The notes beneath the pieces were generated by a model. The model was not told the DNA's origin. It did not search any database and saw only the letters and a program-made list of their open reading frames with translations. The position numbers and the translations under genes are program-made. A DNA stretch of 64,000 nucleotides from Anthopleura xanthogrammica (Eukaryota > Cnidaria > Anthozoa > Actiniaria > Actiniidae). Every line of letters starts with the position of its first letter. Position 1 is the first letter of the stretch. The stretch is from contig OZ025222.1 in NCBI GenBank assembly GCA_964019055.1, forward strand, positions 3,179,746 to 3,243,745, written 5' to 3'. Shown here one piece after another: positions 33,741 through 44,234 of this stretch.

Positions 33741-36700
33741 CAATCATCATCCATCGTCACTATCATTATTGTCATCAACATTGATATCCGGTTGTTTAGA
33801 TCTTCTTACCCAGGCTCGTAAATCTCTGGCAAAGTCGTCAATAAACGTTTCTTGCTCATATGCTACGCATCTATATAATTCAGTCCCATTCGCGATGAGT
33901 TTGTTTCCTATCTTCATCCCTTCGGCACAGGGAGTGTCATAACTGATTTCCTCTGCTTCGTCAATAACTAATTAAATTAACGAAAAATCATGGTATTCTG
34001 ATGTCATATGATCGACGGCAACAATGGTAGCAACTGTACACGTGACGCAACATTTGAGGCAAACAATTACAACCGCAAAAACAGCAGAAGCCACAACAAC
34101 AGCAGCGAAACCAAGAGTAACAACAACAAGAAGAACAACAACAGCTATGACTACCGCAACAGGTATATGAGCAGCAACAGTTGCTATGACAACAGCGACC
34201 GCAAAAATGTGGAATAACAACAACAGTAGCAACAACAACAACAACAAAAAACAGGCAGTAACAATAGCAGCAACAGTTACAAAAGAAACAGCAGCTATGA
34301 CAACAGCGACCGCAAAAATGTGGAATAACAACAACAGTAGCAACAACAACAACAACAACAAAAACAACCAGTAACAATAGCAACAACAGCTACAAAGAAA
34401 CAGCAGCTAATGCAACAACGACAGCAACAACGTGAAATAACAACAACAGCAGCAACAACAGACAACAGCAACAACAGACAATCTAACAACAGACAAAGAG
34501 GACAACGATACAAGTAGCAAAGCTATACCGACGAAAACAAGAATACTGAAGACCAGCAATAATTAGAAGAAAATAAAAACAATATCGATAAAGACAACAA
34601 ATTAAGTTACACAATCTAAATATTTATCTTTTAAAAGCCTCAAAAACCTATAAATTGTTTTTTACCAACCCGCTGTTAGTCTGGTTGCAGTGTCGTTTGT
34701 CATGGCTGAAAACTTTTTTCCAGCGTCATATCCCTTAAGGTAAGTGTTGAACAGCTTTTTGGTTGCTTTTTTGATGTTGTTTTTGACGGAGATCTCGCTG
34801 AACACCCTAACTGTGGGTGCAACATCTTCATTCATGAAAATAACACCTTCATGTACTGTGCCTCCCAGAGCAGAATGGACCTTGAATAAAGAAGAGATTA
34901 CTATAGTTATCATGGTCAGTATCATACCACCAACACCACCATTATTGTCATTGTCATTGTCATTGTCATTGTCATTGTCATTGTCATTGTCATTGTCATT
35001 GTCATTGTCATTGTCATTGTCATTGTCATTGTCATTGTCATTGTCATTGTCATTGTCATTGTCATTGTCATTGTCATTGTCATTGTCATTGTCATTGTCA
35101 TTGTCATTGTCATTGTCATTGTCATTGTCATTGTCATTGTCATTGTCATTGTCATTGTCATTGTCATTGTCATTGTCATTGTCATTGTCATTGTCATTGT
35201 CATTGTCATTGTCATTGTCATTGTCATTGTCATTGTCATTGTCATTGTCATTGTCATTGTCATTGTCATTGTCATTGTCATTGTCATTGTCATTGTCATT
35301 GTCATTGTCATTGTCATTGTCATTGTCATTGTCATTGTCATTGTCATTGTCATTGTCATTGTCATTGTCATTGTCATTGTCATCACCATCATCATCATCA
35401 TCACAATGATTATCATTATCACCACCATCATCATTATCATTATCACCATCATCATCATCATCACAATGATTATCATTATCACCACCATCATCATTATCAT
35501 TATCACCATCATCATTATCATTATCACCATCATCATTATCCCCATCATCATTAACATTATCACCATCATCATTATCATCATAATATTTTGCCAACTAACA
35601 AAAGACATGGCCACAATGGTACAACTATACCTGGCTGTAGATGAGATTATTTTGGAGCTTTTCAGGGTTTTTCAATATCTGTTTTGGCATCATCTTTATC
35701 AGAGCATTGGCGTTTTCAAACTCGGGAGATAATTCCTTCATTATTCTATATACTATTCCTGTATCCTTCTTTTCATCTTTTGCAGCTTCGTCCTTTAGAA
35801 AATTCAAATCATGAACAACTATTATAAATCTCACGTTCTGATTGGTTGGGAGTGTGTGCTTTATGAGAGCTCACAGCACACGCGCGCTCTTTCTACTCCG
35901 TCATTCGTAATCCAAAACAACGGTCATTCTAATTTGCATTTTAGAAAAGAAATTTAAAAAACTTTCGGTTGATTGTTATTTCTATTGCCAACCAGAAATC
36001 TATTTGACAATCCAATAAAGCAAAGTGACAAAACCTATTGTTAGAATGGTTGGCACATGAACATCACAATGGTAATGTTTATAAAGAACGCTTCCACTTC
36101 TAAAGCACTTGGGACTGCCAGAACATTCGAGAAGTGTTGAGAAGCAATCCGATATCCGCTATGCGTATTTCATGTTTTGCCAATCCCCGCGGTCTTTAAA
36201 GCTACACAAAGCACACGCGCGCGCGTTTACTATTTAAGCAATATAAAATGCGTGCGCTCTGTACTGTGTAATATAAACACTCTGAGAGCTGTATAGAGTA
36301 AGACAGAAGCAAGCTTGCGTTATAGGAACACAAGGAGTAGCAGTTCAGAAAGCGCTCGCCTGTCTATACTGTGATACAATCACTCTAGGAGGTGTAGGGC
36401 CCTTCGGAAAGCTGGAATGTTGTTGCATACGAATAAGATGTAGGAATAAGAATATATATTTTGGGTTACCTGTGGAGAGGTGAGATCCGGGAACCACGAA
36501 GGGAGAAACAAAAAGAAGAGAGGAAAGTTGTTTTGAACGAAAATAAAAAAAACTTGAAATAACCCTGGACACATCTCAATATGTAAGTTTTTCATTTGTC
36601 AGTTTGCATTTTAGAAGATTTATAAAAGGGATTTTTTTCTACAGCGAATCGTGCTGTGTATCGTGCTGTGTCGTCATGCAGTGTATCATGCTGTTTATCG

Positions 36701-39700
36701 TGCTGTGTAATGCAGTGTATCGTGCTGTTTATCGTGCTGTGTAATGCAGTGTATCGTGCTGTGTATCGTGTTGTGTAATGCAGTGTAACGTGCTGTTTAT
36801 CGTGCTGTTTATCGTGCTGTGTCATGCAGTGTATCGTGCTGTGTATCGTGCTGTGTCATGCAGTGTATCGTGCTGTGTATCGTGCTGTGTCATGCAGTGT
36901 ATCGTGCTGTTTATCGTGCTGTGTCATGCAGTGTATCGTGCTGTGTATCGTGCTGTGTAATGCAGTGTATCGTGCTGTTTATCGTGCTGTATCATGCAGT
37001 GTATCGTGCTGTGTATCGTGCTGTGTATCGTGCTGTGTCATGCAGTGTATCGTGATGTGTATCGTGCTGTATCGCGTCGAGAAATCTATATTGTAAAAAT
37101 ATTCAAATTTGACTTTCACACTTGCCTGAAAAATAGTCTTTACAAAATGCCAAAACTTAAAGTCAGTTCTTGAAACTTAAGGCTAATTCTTTCATATTGT
37201 CTTTATTAATACAGTATCTTCGTCTCACTAAAGTATACTCGCGAACTTTTTTGTATACTCCGGGCGGAGAAAACGAAGATTTATTTTCCCACTAAAACTC
37301 TTGTAAATTCTTGGAAAGGGTGCTTAAAGGCATGCATGCGCAAATGTTTTTTTTTTTTTATGTCACAGCCCTCAGCGTGTTTCGGTATCACAGTGCGCGG
37401 CTTTCATGAATGCTTATAATACAATGCATTGCGCCTCAAAAGTTCGGAATCGTGTGGTAGACCTACCAAAATATTAGCTGTCTTATTCATCATCGAATCC
37501 ACTAAGAACTCATCGAGTCCATCAAAAATCGCTTCGTTCATCTTGTAGAGTCTCCTTATTCTCATCCATGCGCCCTTGAAAACCTCAGCAATTTCTGTCG
37601 TGCTCTTCTTCACCTCTAGAGCTGTATTATAGAGAACAGACCTTTTCAGTTTGGGCATATGATTTTTCTAATTTCAGACCACGTGTCATTCTCTAGAGAA
37701 AAAGATTCTTCGTTTGAGTTGTATCCATATTCATATCTTCTCATGCACAACCGTTAAACAAAGAAATGATACTCTAGGGAATGACATGTGATTATATGAT
37801 CTGAAATAGGAAAACATTATGCCCAATGCAACTAAAAAGGTTTTAAAATAATTTGGGTAATTAATGTTCAGCAAGCTTTATTTTGATTCGTTCTTCTTGC
37901 ACAGCCAGCTGATCTGAAATAGTGACGTAGAAATGACGTCACTGAGGTGTCATGAAATCTGCGAAAGTTGACTTATAAAAGTATAAATTTGAGATAAATC
38001 CAGATTTTCAGGAGAGGTTTTTGATATTTTTTATGACATTTATTATGATATTCATTATTAAATGGGAAAATTAAATAAAGAAATAACCGTTTCGCGAGTC
38101 TTCTGGCTACTGAGGGTGACACCTCAGTTTTGCAAATTTTCTCGATTCTGATTGGCTAAAATTTTTTCTCAGATCAGTTGGAGAAGCAACAGGGAATGCA
38201 CGTTTTTCGAATTCGTTAGATACCGCTGTGTTCCTTGATTAAAGACTGATTTAGTCAGGGTCAGCACCGTTTCAGGGTCACAATATTCACAAATACCAAC
38301 GGTAAAGTAAAGAATGCACAACTTTAAGGTTTTACTTATTACTATTAAGATCATTAACGGCTACGCCCCATCATATTTGAACAGTTTCCTGAATCATATA
38401 TTCCTAAGCGTGCCATACGTTCTTCCTCTAAGGGGCTACAAATCCCGGGGGGGGGGGGGGTACTCCCTATAATAGACTATAAGGGGATGCTCCGCCCGAA
38501 AGGGGTACTTTTTTCAGGCCGCACGTATAGAAAAGGGGTGGAAAATTGTGAGTTTTGGTATAAAAAGGGGTAGATTTTCTTCAAAAGTATATGAAAGGGG
38601 TGCCTTTTCAGGCAAAAAGGTATAAAAAAGGGGCAACTTTTTGCTGAAATTTGGTATAGAAAAGGGTAAAAGGTCGAGAGTCCGGGCGAAGCATCCCCGT
38701 ATGAAACGACCCTAAGTACCCCCCCCCCCCTCCCCGGGCTACAAATAGTTCTTAGGACAGTAACTTCATTTTTTTTAAAAGGTGTTTTGACCTTCCTCAC
38801 CGATTTCTCGTAACGAAATTTGCAAATCATACATGGGGGGACTGGCAAATTATACATGATGGTAAATATCCTCATAAATATACTTGAAACTCGAGTATTT
38901 GGAGCTGGAGTATTCTTATAGTAGACGGGCACTAAGCACGCTTGATATCGGGGGATGGCACAAAGAACGCGCTTATTTAAATTACCTGCTTTCAATTTAA
39001 CATCGTTTTTTTCAGCATAATTCGCAACTTGTGCCAGTGGAAGATTAAATCTATCCGAGAAATAACCATGCCTGAAATTGATAAGAAAAAGCTAATTGAA
39101 AGTTATTGATTGATAAATGGACGGACAGACGGAAGGACGAGAGAGGGAGGGAGGGAGGGAGGAATAGATGGATGGATGAACGAATAAATGCGGGATGAAT
39201 AAATGAATGAATGGATGGACGGACGGACGGATGGATGGATGGATGGATAGATGGATGAAATAGTTGGTTGGTCTTTCTTAGACAACTGGAGGGTGATCAG
39301 CTTTACAGTGACAGATACGAAAGAAAGTATTAAAAAAGATGAGAAATCATGGGTAATCATGGGTAATCATGGGTAATCATTGGTAATCATGGGTAATCAT
39401 GGGTAATCATAAAAAAATACCTCCTTTGGGATAAGGTAATCAGTTTATAATCATTATAATTTTGCGACAAACATCCTCCACCCCTCCCCCAGATGATAAA
39501 TAACATCATAACAGTATATCAATCCATGTGTACATACCCTCTTCTAGACTGGCACTTGTCTAAAGGGTGGAAGTAGGTGCCTGACAGAAAGAGCTTACGG
39601 TATGGATTTGTCAGCTCGTAGAGGGAAACAATATTAAAGAGTTCTGGAACAGACAAAATATTTTAAATGTAAGCGCTCGTCATACACAGGAAGCATACGT

Positions 39701-42700
39701 GTGGCGTGGCTTTGAGAGCGCACGCCTCTCACCCATGCGACCCACGTTCAGCACGGATCAATAGATGTTGTTTCAGGATCGTATAGACCGCTTTTACGTG
39801 ACGTCAGAGCAGCTCAATTTAAAGGACAAAACCTATTGATTTGTCCCCCAAATTGAGCTGCATTTGAGACGTGCTGCAAGGAGTCTATAAGATTTGAATT
39901 TGAATTGATAGTGTGGATGTATGGAGGATTAGATAGTTAAACGGAGAGATGGATTGGATTAGATGGGATAGAATGAGATGGATGAATGGTGGATGGATAG
40001 GATAAAATGGATTGACGAGCATTGTTAATTTATACTAGTTATACCATGGTTTCGAGTGGCATACCGTAGAATATCCCACGAGTCACTTGTAGTTTCTAGT
40101 ATATGCACGAGCACACAAGAAACCACTGTATAACCATTTTATCCCACACCATAGAAAATACAGGAAGAAATACAGGAAGGAAGAGTGCAATACCGAAGAA
40201 TATACAATGGCTTTCCTGCTTTCTGATTGGCTGTATTTTCTATGGTGTGGGATAAAATATTATCCACTTACTTTCGACTTCATCATTCATACTCCTAGCT
40301 GTTAAAAAAAAAGACGTTAATTGTGGAGACTCAAGCCCAACTACAAGTAAAAGCCCAACTACAAGCACAAGCCCAACTACAAGCACAAGCCCAACTATAA
40401 GCACAAGCCCAAAAACAAGCACAAGCCCAACAACAAGCACAAGCCCAACTACAAGCACAAGCCTAACTACAAGCACAAGCCCAACTACAAGGACAAGCCC
40501 AACTACAAGCACAAGCCCAACTACAAGCACAAGCCCAACTACAAGCACAAGCCCAACTACAAGCACAAGCCCAACTACAAGCCCAAGCCCAACTACAAGC
40601 ACAAGCCCAACTACAAGCACAAACCCAACTACAAGCACAAGCCCAACTACAAGCACAAGCCCAGCAAGAAGCACAAGCCCAACTGCAAGCACAAGCCCAA
40701 CTACAAGCACAAGCCCAACTACAAGCACAAGCCCAACTACAAGCACAAGCCCAACTACAAGCACAAGCCCAACTACAAGCACAAGCCCAACTACAAGCAC
40801 AAGCCCAACTACAAGCACAAGCCCAACTACAAGCACAAGCCCAACTACAAGCACAAGCCCAACTACAAGCCCAAGCCCAACTACAAGCACAAGCCCAACT
40901 ACAAGCACAAACCCAACTACAAGCACAAGCCCAACTACAAGCACAAGCCCAGCAAGAAGCACAAGCCCAACTACAAGCACAAGCCCAACTACAAGCCCAA
41001 GCCCAACTACAAGCACAAGCCCAACTACAAGCCCAAGCCCAACTACAAGCACAAGCCCAACTACAAGCACAAACCCAACTACAAGCACAAGCCCAACTAC
41101 AAGCACAAGCCCAGCAAGAAGCACAAGCCCAACTACAAGCACAAGCCCAACTACAAGCACAAGCCCAACTACAAGCACAAGCCCAACTACAAGCACAAGC
41201 CCAACTACAAGCACAAGCCCAACTACAAGCACAAGCCCAACTACAAGCCCAAGCCCAACTACAAGCACAAGCCCAACTACAAGCACAAACCCAACTACAA
41301 GCACAAGCCCAACTACAAGCACAAGCCCAGCAAGAAGCACAAGCCCAACTGCAAGCACAAGCCCAACTACAAGCACAAGCCCAACTACAAGCACAAGCCC
41401 AACTACAAGCCCAAGCCCAACTACAAGCACAAGCCCAACTACAAGCACAAACCCAACTACAAGCACAAGCCCAACTACAAGCACAAGCCCAACTACAAGC
41501 ACAAGCCTAACTACAAGCACAAGCCCAACTACAAGGACAAGCCCAACTACAAGCACAAGCCCAACTACAAGCCCAAGCCCAACTACAAGCACAAGCCCAA
41601 CTACAAGCACAAACCCAACTACAAGCACAAGCCCAACTACAAGCACAAGCCCAGCAAGAAGCACAAGCCCAACTACAAGCACAAGCCCAACTACAAGCAC
41701 AAGCCCAACTACAAGCACAAGCCCAACTACAAGCACAAGCCCAGCAAGAAGCACAAGCCCAACTGCAAGCACAAGCCCAACTACAAGCACAAGCCCAACT
41801 ACAAGCACAAGCCCAACTACAAGCCCAAGCCCAACTACAAGCACAAGCCCAACTACAAGCACAAACCCAACTACAAGCACAAGCCCAACTACAAGCACAA
41901 GCCCAACTACAAGCACAAGCCTAACTACAAGCACAAGCCCAACTACAAGGACAAGCCCAACTACAAGCACAAGCCCAACTACAAGCCCAAGCCCAACTAC
42001 AAGCACAAGCCCAACTACAAGCACAAGCCCAACTACAAGCACAAGCCCAACTACAAGCACAAGCCCAACTACAAGCACAAGCCAAACTACAAGACAATTT
42101 AACAAAAACCAACAGTTGCATCAACTGTGGAGCACCCTTAAAGGGGGAGGCTTAGATTGGAAAATTTAGTTAATATTAATATGGCAACAACGGTGTGGAG
42201 CCCCGTTACTTATGTAGGGTTAAATGAAGTGTGTTACAAAACTCTTACCTGCGATCAAGGTATCGCATACTAAAAGAAAACAATAGCATATAGATTAAAA
42301 TCCTTGATATACGTAAAGATAAGAGAAGAAAAGGGAAGAGAAGGGAAGGGAAAGGCAGAGAAAAGAAGAGAAGAGAGGAGAAGAGATGAGAAGAAAAGAG
42401 AAGAGAAGAGAAGAGAAGAGAAGAGAAGAGAAGAGAAGAGAAGAGAAGAGAAGAAAAGAGAAGACAAGACAAGACAATAGAAGACAAGAGATCAAAAGAA
42501 AAGGAGAAATTGCACGCAAATCTATCAAATAAATTTTTACGGCCTGCCAACGAAAATATTCAATATTTTGTCATTTTTTCCAGGGTTTTTAATTGTTTCA
42601 TTATTTAAATAAATACTCGTGTCTTTTTCTTTTTTTCTATTTCTGTACCTTGAGTTATTGATTCTGTTTTTTCTTCCTCAACTGAAACTGAGTTGAAAAA

Positions 42701-42703
42701 AAA

Positions 42704-42743
<40 letters not shown>

Positions 42744-42971
42744 CATCATTGATATTTGATAATAGTATTTTTTCTCATATTCACTTATTAAAATAGAAAA
42801 CAATCTTAAAATGAATTGTATTTTAGATTGTTCACTTTAAAAAATGAACGTTAAATTCATGAGAAAAAAAAAGAAAGAAAAAAAAAGAAAAAGAAAGAAA
42901 TAAACCAATGTACCATTTTCTTTGACTAATACGACGAGGATCGTGAACAGCACTCGTTTCCAAACTGCCAT
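32146..42971 (-). CDS. Gene D1: 564-aa secreted protein of unknown family, 11 exons
   Basis: I do not recognise this protein. Exons (minus strand): 42971-42914, 42269-42249, 40298-40272, 39643-39538, 39071-38986, 37621-37467, 35792-35631, 34880-34670, 33967-33810, 32968-32688, 32575-32146. They total 1695 nt, and every junction keeps the frame. The start [19 protein letters not shown] is a good signal peptide; no later membrane segment is evident. The rest is mostly charged and helix-prone, with about ten cysteines (KCQS, PCAEG, SCSEG, KCWDV, DCEQN and others), and ends in a lysine-rich tail. The exon 8 donor that fits the phase is GTTGGT, which is weak. The stronger-looking GTAAAA four bases on breaks the frame. 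Paralogue D2 lies in tandem. Function unknown; the secretory signal and rapid divergence from D2 suggest an extracellular role exposed to selection. Confidence 0.75.
32688..32968 (-). CDS. Gene D1 exon 10
   Basis: 281 nt, acceptor CTTGGAG, donor AGAG/GTAATT. The ends ([34 protein letters not shown]) are conserved with D2; the middle differs at most positions. Confidence 0.75.
33075..33790. repeat. (ATC)n arrays with interspersed ~35-bp unit
   Basis: ATC trinucleotide runs alternate with a repeated TATTGTCATCAACATTGATA + TCCGTCAGC unit at least six times. Intron 9 of D1. Poly-His, Ile or Ser frames are artefacts. Confidence 0.93.
33810..33967 (-). CDS. Gene D1 exon 9
   Basis: 158 nt, acceptor TTAATTAG, donor CTGG/GTAAGA. 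Encodes [20 protein letters not shown] and an EQETFIDDFARDLRAW end. The D2 exon is one codon longer and differs at about 17 of 53 residues. Confidence 0.72.
34020..34500. repeat. CAA-rich repeats in D1 intron 8
   Basis: (CAA)n and CAGCAA runs, with a longer duplicated unit (ATGACAACAGCGACCGCAAA) at 34186 and 34297. Longer counterpart in D2 at 49510-50170. Confidence 0.9.
34670..34880 (-). CDS. Gene D1 exon 8
   Basis: 211 nt, acceptor TTATTCAAG. Encodes VHSALGGTVHEGVIFMNEDV, then a region conserved with D2 ([18 protein letters not shown]). Donor GCGG/GTTGGT is chosen because it alone gives the phase that exon 9 needs. Confidence 0.65.
34946..35382. repeat. (TTGTCA)n hexamer array in D1 intron 7
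   Basis: About 73 essentially perfect TTGTCA units, then ATC/ATT-type repeats to about 35580. DN, SLSL and MTMT frames are artefacts. Confidence 0.97.
35631..35792 (-). CDS. Gene D1 exon 7
   Basis: 162 nt, phase 0-0, acceptor TTTTCTAAAG, donor CCAG/GTATAG. Encodes [20 protein letters not shown] and a MMPKQILKN segment. Confidence 0.72.
36640..37075. repeat. TCGTGCTGTGTA-type minisatellite, D1 intron 6
   Basis: Units of TATCGTGCTGT(G/T) alternating with CATGCAGTG or AATGCAGTG. Similar array at 52885-53175 in D2. Confidence 0.92.
37467..37621 (-). CDS. Gene D1 exon 6
   Basis: 155 nt, acceptor ATAATACAG, donor TTTG/GTAGGT. Encodes a charged helical segment with [24 protein letters not shown] family 2 sits about 30 bp upstream. 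Confidence 0.72.
37651..37826. mobile_element. MITE family 2, D1 intron 5
   Basis: Ends TTGGGCAT / ATGCCCAA, arms CAGACCACGTGTCATTCTCT and AGGGAATGACATGTGATTAT. The same insertion in D2 at 53999-54178 predates the duplication. Confidence 0.82.
38331..38800 (+). pseudogene. LINE reverse-transcriptase relic (unit 1)
   Basis: Reads [14 protein letters not shown], then after a frameshift [15 protein letters not shown], which resembles the K.LNGLAPSYL ... R.LRSSS..L.V end of CR1/L2-type LINEs. Interrupted by the MITE at 38444-38738. Same relic in unit 2 at about 54697-54815 without the MITE. Confidence 0.55.
38444..38738. mobile_element. hAT-like MITE inserted only in unit 1
   Basis: 295 bp, ends CCCGGGGGGGG and CCCCTCCCCGGG, flanked by CTACAAAT on both sides (38436-38443, 38739-38746). 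Unit 2 has a single CTACAAAT (54794-54801), the empty site. Opposite orientation to the copies at 13791 and 59543. Confidence 0.92.
38986..39071 (-). CDS. Gene D1 exon 5
   Basis: 86 nt, acceptor AATTTCAG, donor GCAG/GTAATT. Encodes [20 protein letters not shown] and KNDVKLKA. Six residues differ from D2 and I see no silent change. Confidence 0.75.
39130..39412. repeat. (GGAT)n and 10-bp (GGGTAATCAT)n repeats, D1 intron 4
   Basis: GGAT/GGAC/GAAT tetranucleotides to about 39256, then six CATGGGTAAT units at 39347-39412. Counterparts at 55195-55435 and 55525-55587. Confidence 0.9.
39538..39643 (-). CDS. Gene D1 exon 4
   Basis: 106 nt, acceptor CTGTTCCAG, donor GAGG/GTATGT. Encodes KLFNIVSLYELTNPYRKLFL and a HPLDKCQSRR end. 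Nine residues differ from D2. Confidence 0.75.
39783..39889. mobile_element. MITE family 1, D1 intron 3
   Basis: Short (107 bp) foldback copy: TATAGACCGCTTTTACGTGA then CGTCAGAGCAGCTCAATTT, mirrored at the right end. Same site in unit 2 (55957-56064). Confidence 0.82.
40136..40259. mobile_element. Foldback element next to D1 micro-exon 3
   Basis: ATTTTATCCCACACCATAGA and its reverse complement bracket 124 bp; the right arm ends 12 bp from the micro-exon donor. Same in unit 2 at 56310-56433. Confidence 0.82.
40272..40298 (-). CDS. Gene D1 micro-exon 3 (27 nt)
   Basis: Between acceptor TTTTTTAACAG and donor GAAA/GTAAGT. Encodes about ARSMNDEVE, in frame with both neighbours. Identical in D2. 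Confidence 0.68.
40334..42090. repeat. 18-bp minisatellite, D1 intron 2
   Basis: About 97 units of GCACAAGCCCAACTACAA with a few variants (CCAGCAAGAAGC; AAGGACAAG). Because 18 is a multiple of 3 it keeps a 621-codon frame (GLVLVV repeats) open through micro-exon 3; I treat that frame as an artefact. Unit 2 has only about 30 units (56505-57043). Confidence 0.95.
42249..42269 (-). CDS. Gene D1 micro-exon 2 (21 nt)
   Basis: Between acceptor TTCTTTTAG and donor GCAG/GTAAGA. Encodes about CDTLIA after completing a Val codon. Of the three frames only the phase-1 frame stays open through exon 3, and that is the phase exon 1 supplies. Confidence 0.65.
42315..42475. repeat. (AAGAG)n pentamer array, D1 intron 1
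   Basis: Purine-rich AAGAG units; counterpart at 57285-57425. Confidence 0.93.
42705..42745. repeat. (ATT)n microsatellite
   Basis: Thirteen or so ATT units; only about five at the same place in unit 2 (57662-57680). Confidence 0.9.
42914..42971 (-). CDS. Gene D1 exon 1 (signal peptide)
   Basis: ATG at 42971; [19 protein letters not shown]; donor AATG/GTACAT, phase 1. Identical in D2. Confidence 0.75.
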
Positions 42972-43389
42972 GTTTGCTAGTGATGTTCCTTAAACAGACT
43001 GAAATATTGCATGTCAATAATACCAATATTAAATGCGAACGCCCAAAAATTTCGTCCTTCGTGTTGGGAGAAGTAAGCTTAGCAACACAAGGGGTACTCA
43101 ATTATTTTTCTTACTTCTCTATTGTTCTACAGCTCTCAGAGTGTTTACAGCACAGAAGAGAGAACAAAAGGACGCCGAAACCAGCCACGGAACACTTTAT
43201 ATTTCGATTTAAGGATCAAGGAAATGACATCGCAGCCAGTGCAGGTGAATAATTCAGATTCTAATTTCGTGCAGTCATTTTAATTGAATTCGACCAGTCA
43301 ACCGAGGGTTTAGATTGGTCGTAGCTGACGGAACCAGCTCGAAAACATCTTAAAAATGCGCTATATATTAATTGAGGAACTTTGGTCAA

Positions 43390-43710
43390 CAGACATTTTT
43401 ACTGATACGGAGGCCATCTTGAATTATTGGATGCCAAGGGGGGAAACGTGCAAATATCTATAAAGCATAGAGTGGCGATGTTTCTTTATCAAATAATTTT
43501 ACGCTTTCGTGTTTCGTATTGCTCCAACTACCAGCAAATACAATTGGTTTTTAGAAGTGCTTCTCAGTGAATAACATTAAATTATATGAAAAGACTCTCT
43601 GACAGCTGTGCATACTACGAATTTTCCAATAACTGCCCCCTCAGCATCCCATAATGTTTTACTTAACACAATAGAATTCAAGATGGCCGCCGTATCGTTA
43701 AAAAGGTCCA
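43390..43710. mobile_element. Inverted-repeat MITE family 3
   Basis: Ends AGACATTTTTACTGATACGG-AGGCCATCTTGAATT and the reverse complement AATTCAAGATGGCCGCCGTA-TCGTTAAAAAGGTC. Same element in unit 2 at 58634-58948; a single end of the family at about 7965-8003. Confidence 0.8.
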
Positions 43711-44234
43711 TTAAGGGACTGGTCATTATTTGTCGCCTTTGGGGAGGGTTTGGAAGGGTTTTGGTGCTACGGCCATCATAAAGATTAATCCACTCCCCCC
43801 CTCCCCTCCCAAGAGGCATTCTCTTTTATTCATGATCCCCCCTGATTAATGGTTGCAGTGTTGATTACATTCATTTGTATAAATTATCCCCCACTAGTTG
43901 TCTCAAAAACATGGGACCCCCCTTAAATCCTCGCCCCCCCGGAAAAATGATGACCGGTCGCTAATCGAGAAACTAATGAGAAGTACATTTGTCAATTAAT
44001 TAAATCTCCATTTGATATGTTTACTGAATGACAAGCAACAGGTGTTTTCAAGAGACAAACGAGGAAAGGTATAAAATTTGATGAGAGAAACCACAGGAAG
44101 CCCAATTCAGATAAATGTGAAAGGTGAAAATAAATTTGAAAAAACTCGACCTTAGTTTCGAGGTCACATAATGTTCTCCATAACACCAATGCGTATACCT
44201 TTGTTTTCCTATATAATTAATCTATCGTATCTTA
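43711..44234. other. No gene recognised
   Basis: Contains G- and C-rich runs near 43798 and 43930 and inverted GGTCATTATTTGTCG / GATGACCGGTCGCTAA words, suggesting another foldback element. No coding exon seen. Confidence 0.4.

Noticed and set aside
33972..34386. Cysteine-rich and leucine-rich frames near 34 kb
   Set aside because: Translations of CAA/CAG repeats read on the opposite strand; similar artefacts at 49573-50221.
34662..35614. DN-, MT- and SLSL-repeat proteins of 220-310 residues
   Set aside because: Products of the TTGTCA array in a D1 intron; the only real coding part is exon 8 at the low-coordinate end.
36778..37096. [12 protein letters not shown] repeat frames
   Set aside because: Minisatellite translations in a D1 intron, repeated at 52812-53269 in D2.
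38477..38995. 172-aa frame covering exon 5 and the MITE
   Set aside because: Runs through intron and a mobile element; only the exon 5 portion is supported by splice sites and phase.
40240..42105. 621-aa GLVLVV repeat protein
   Set aside because: 18-bp minisatellite without stop codons; lies between two good splice sites. Kept only as a finding about possible retention.
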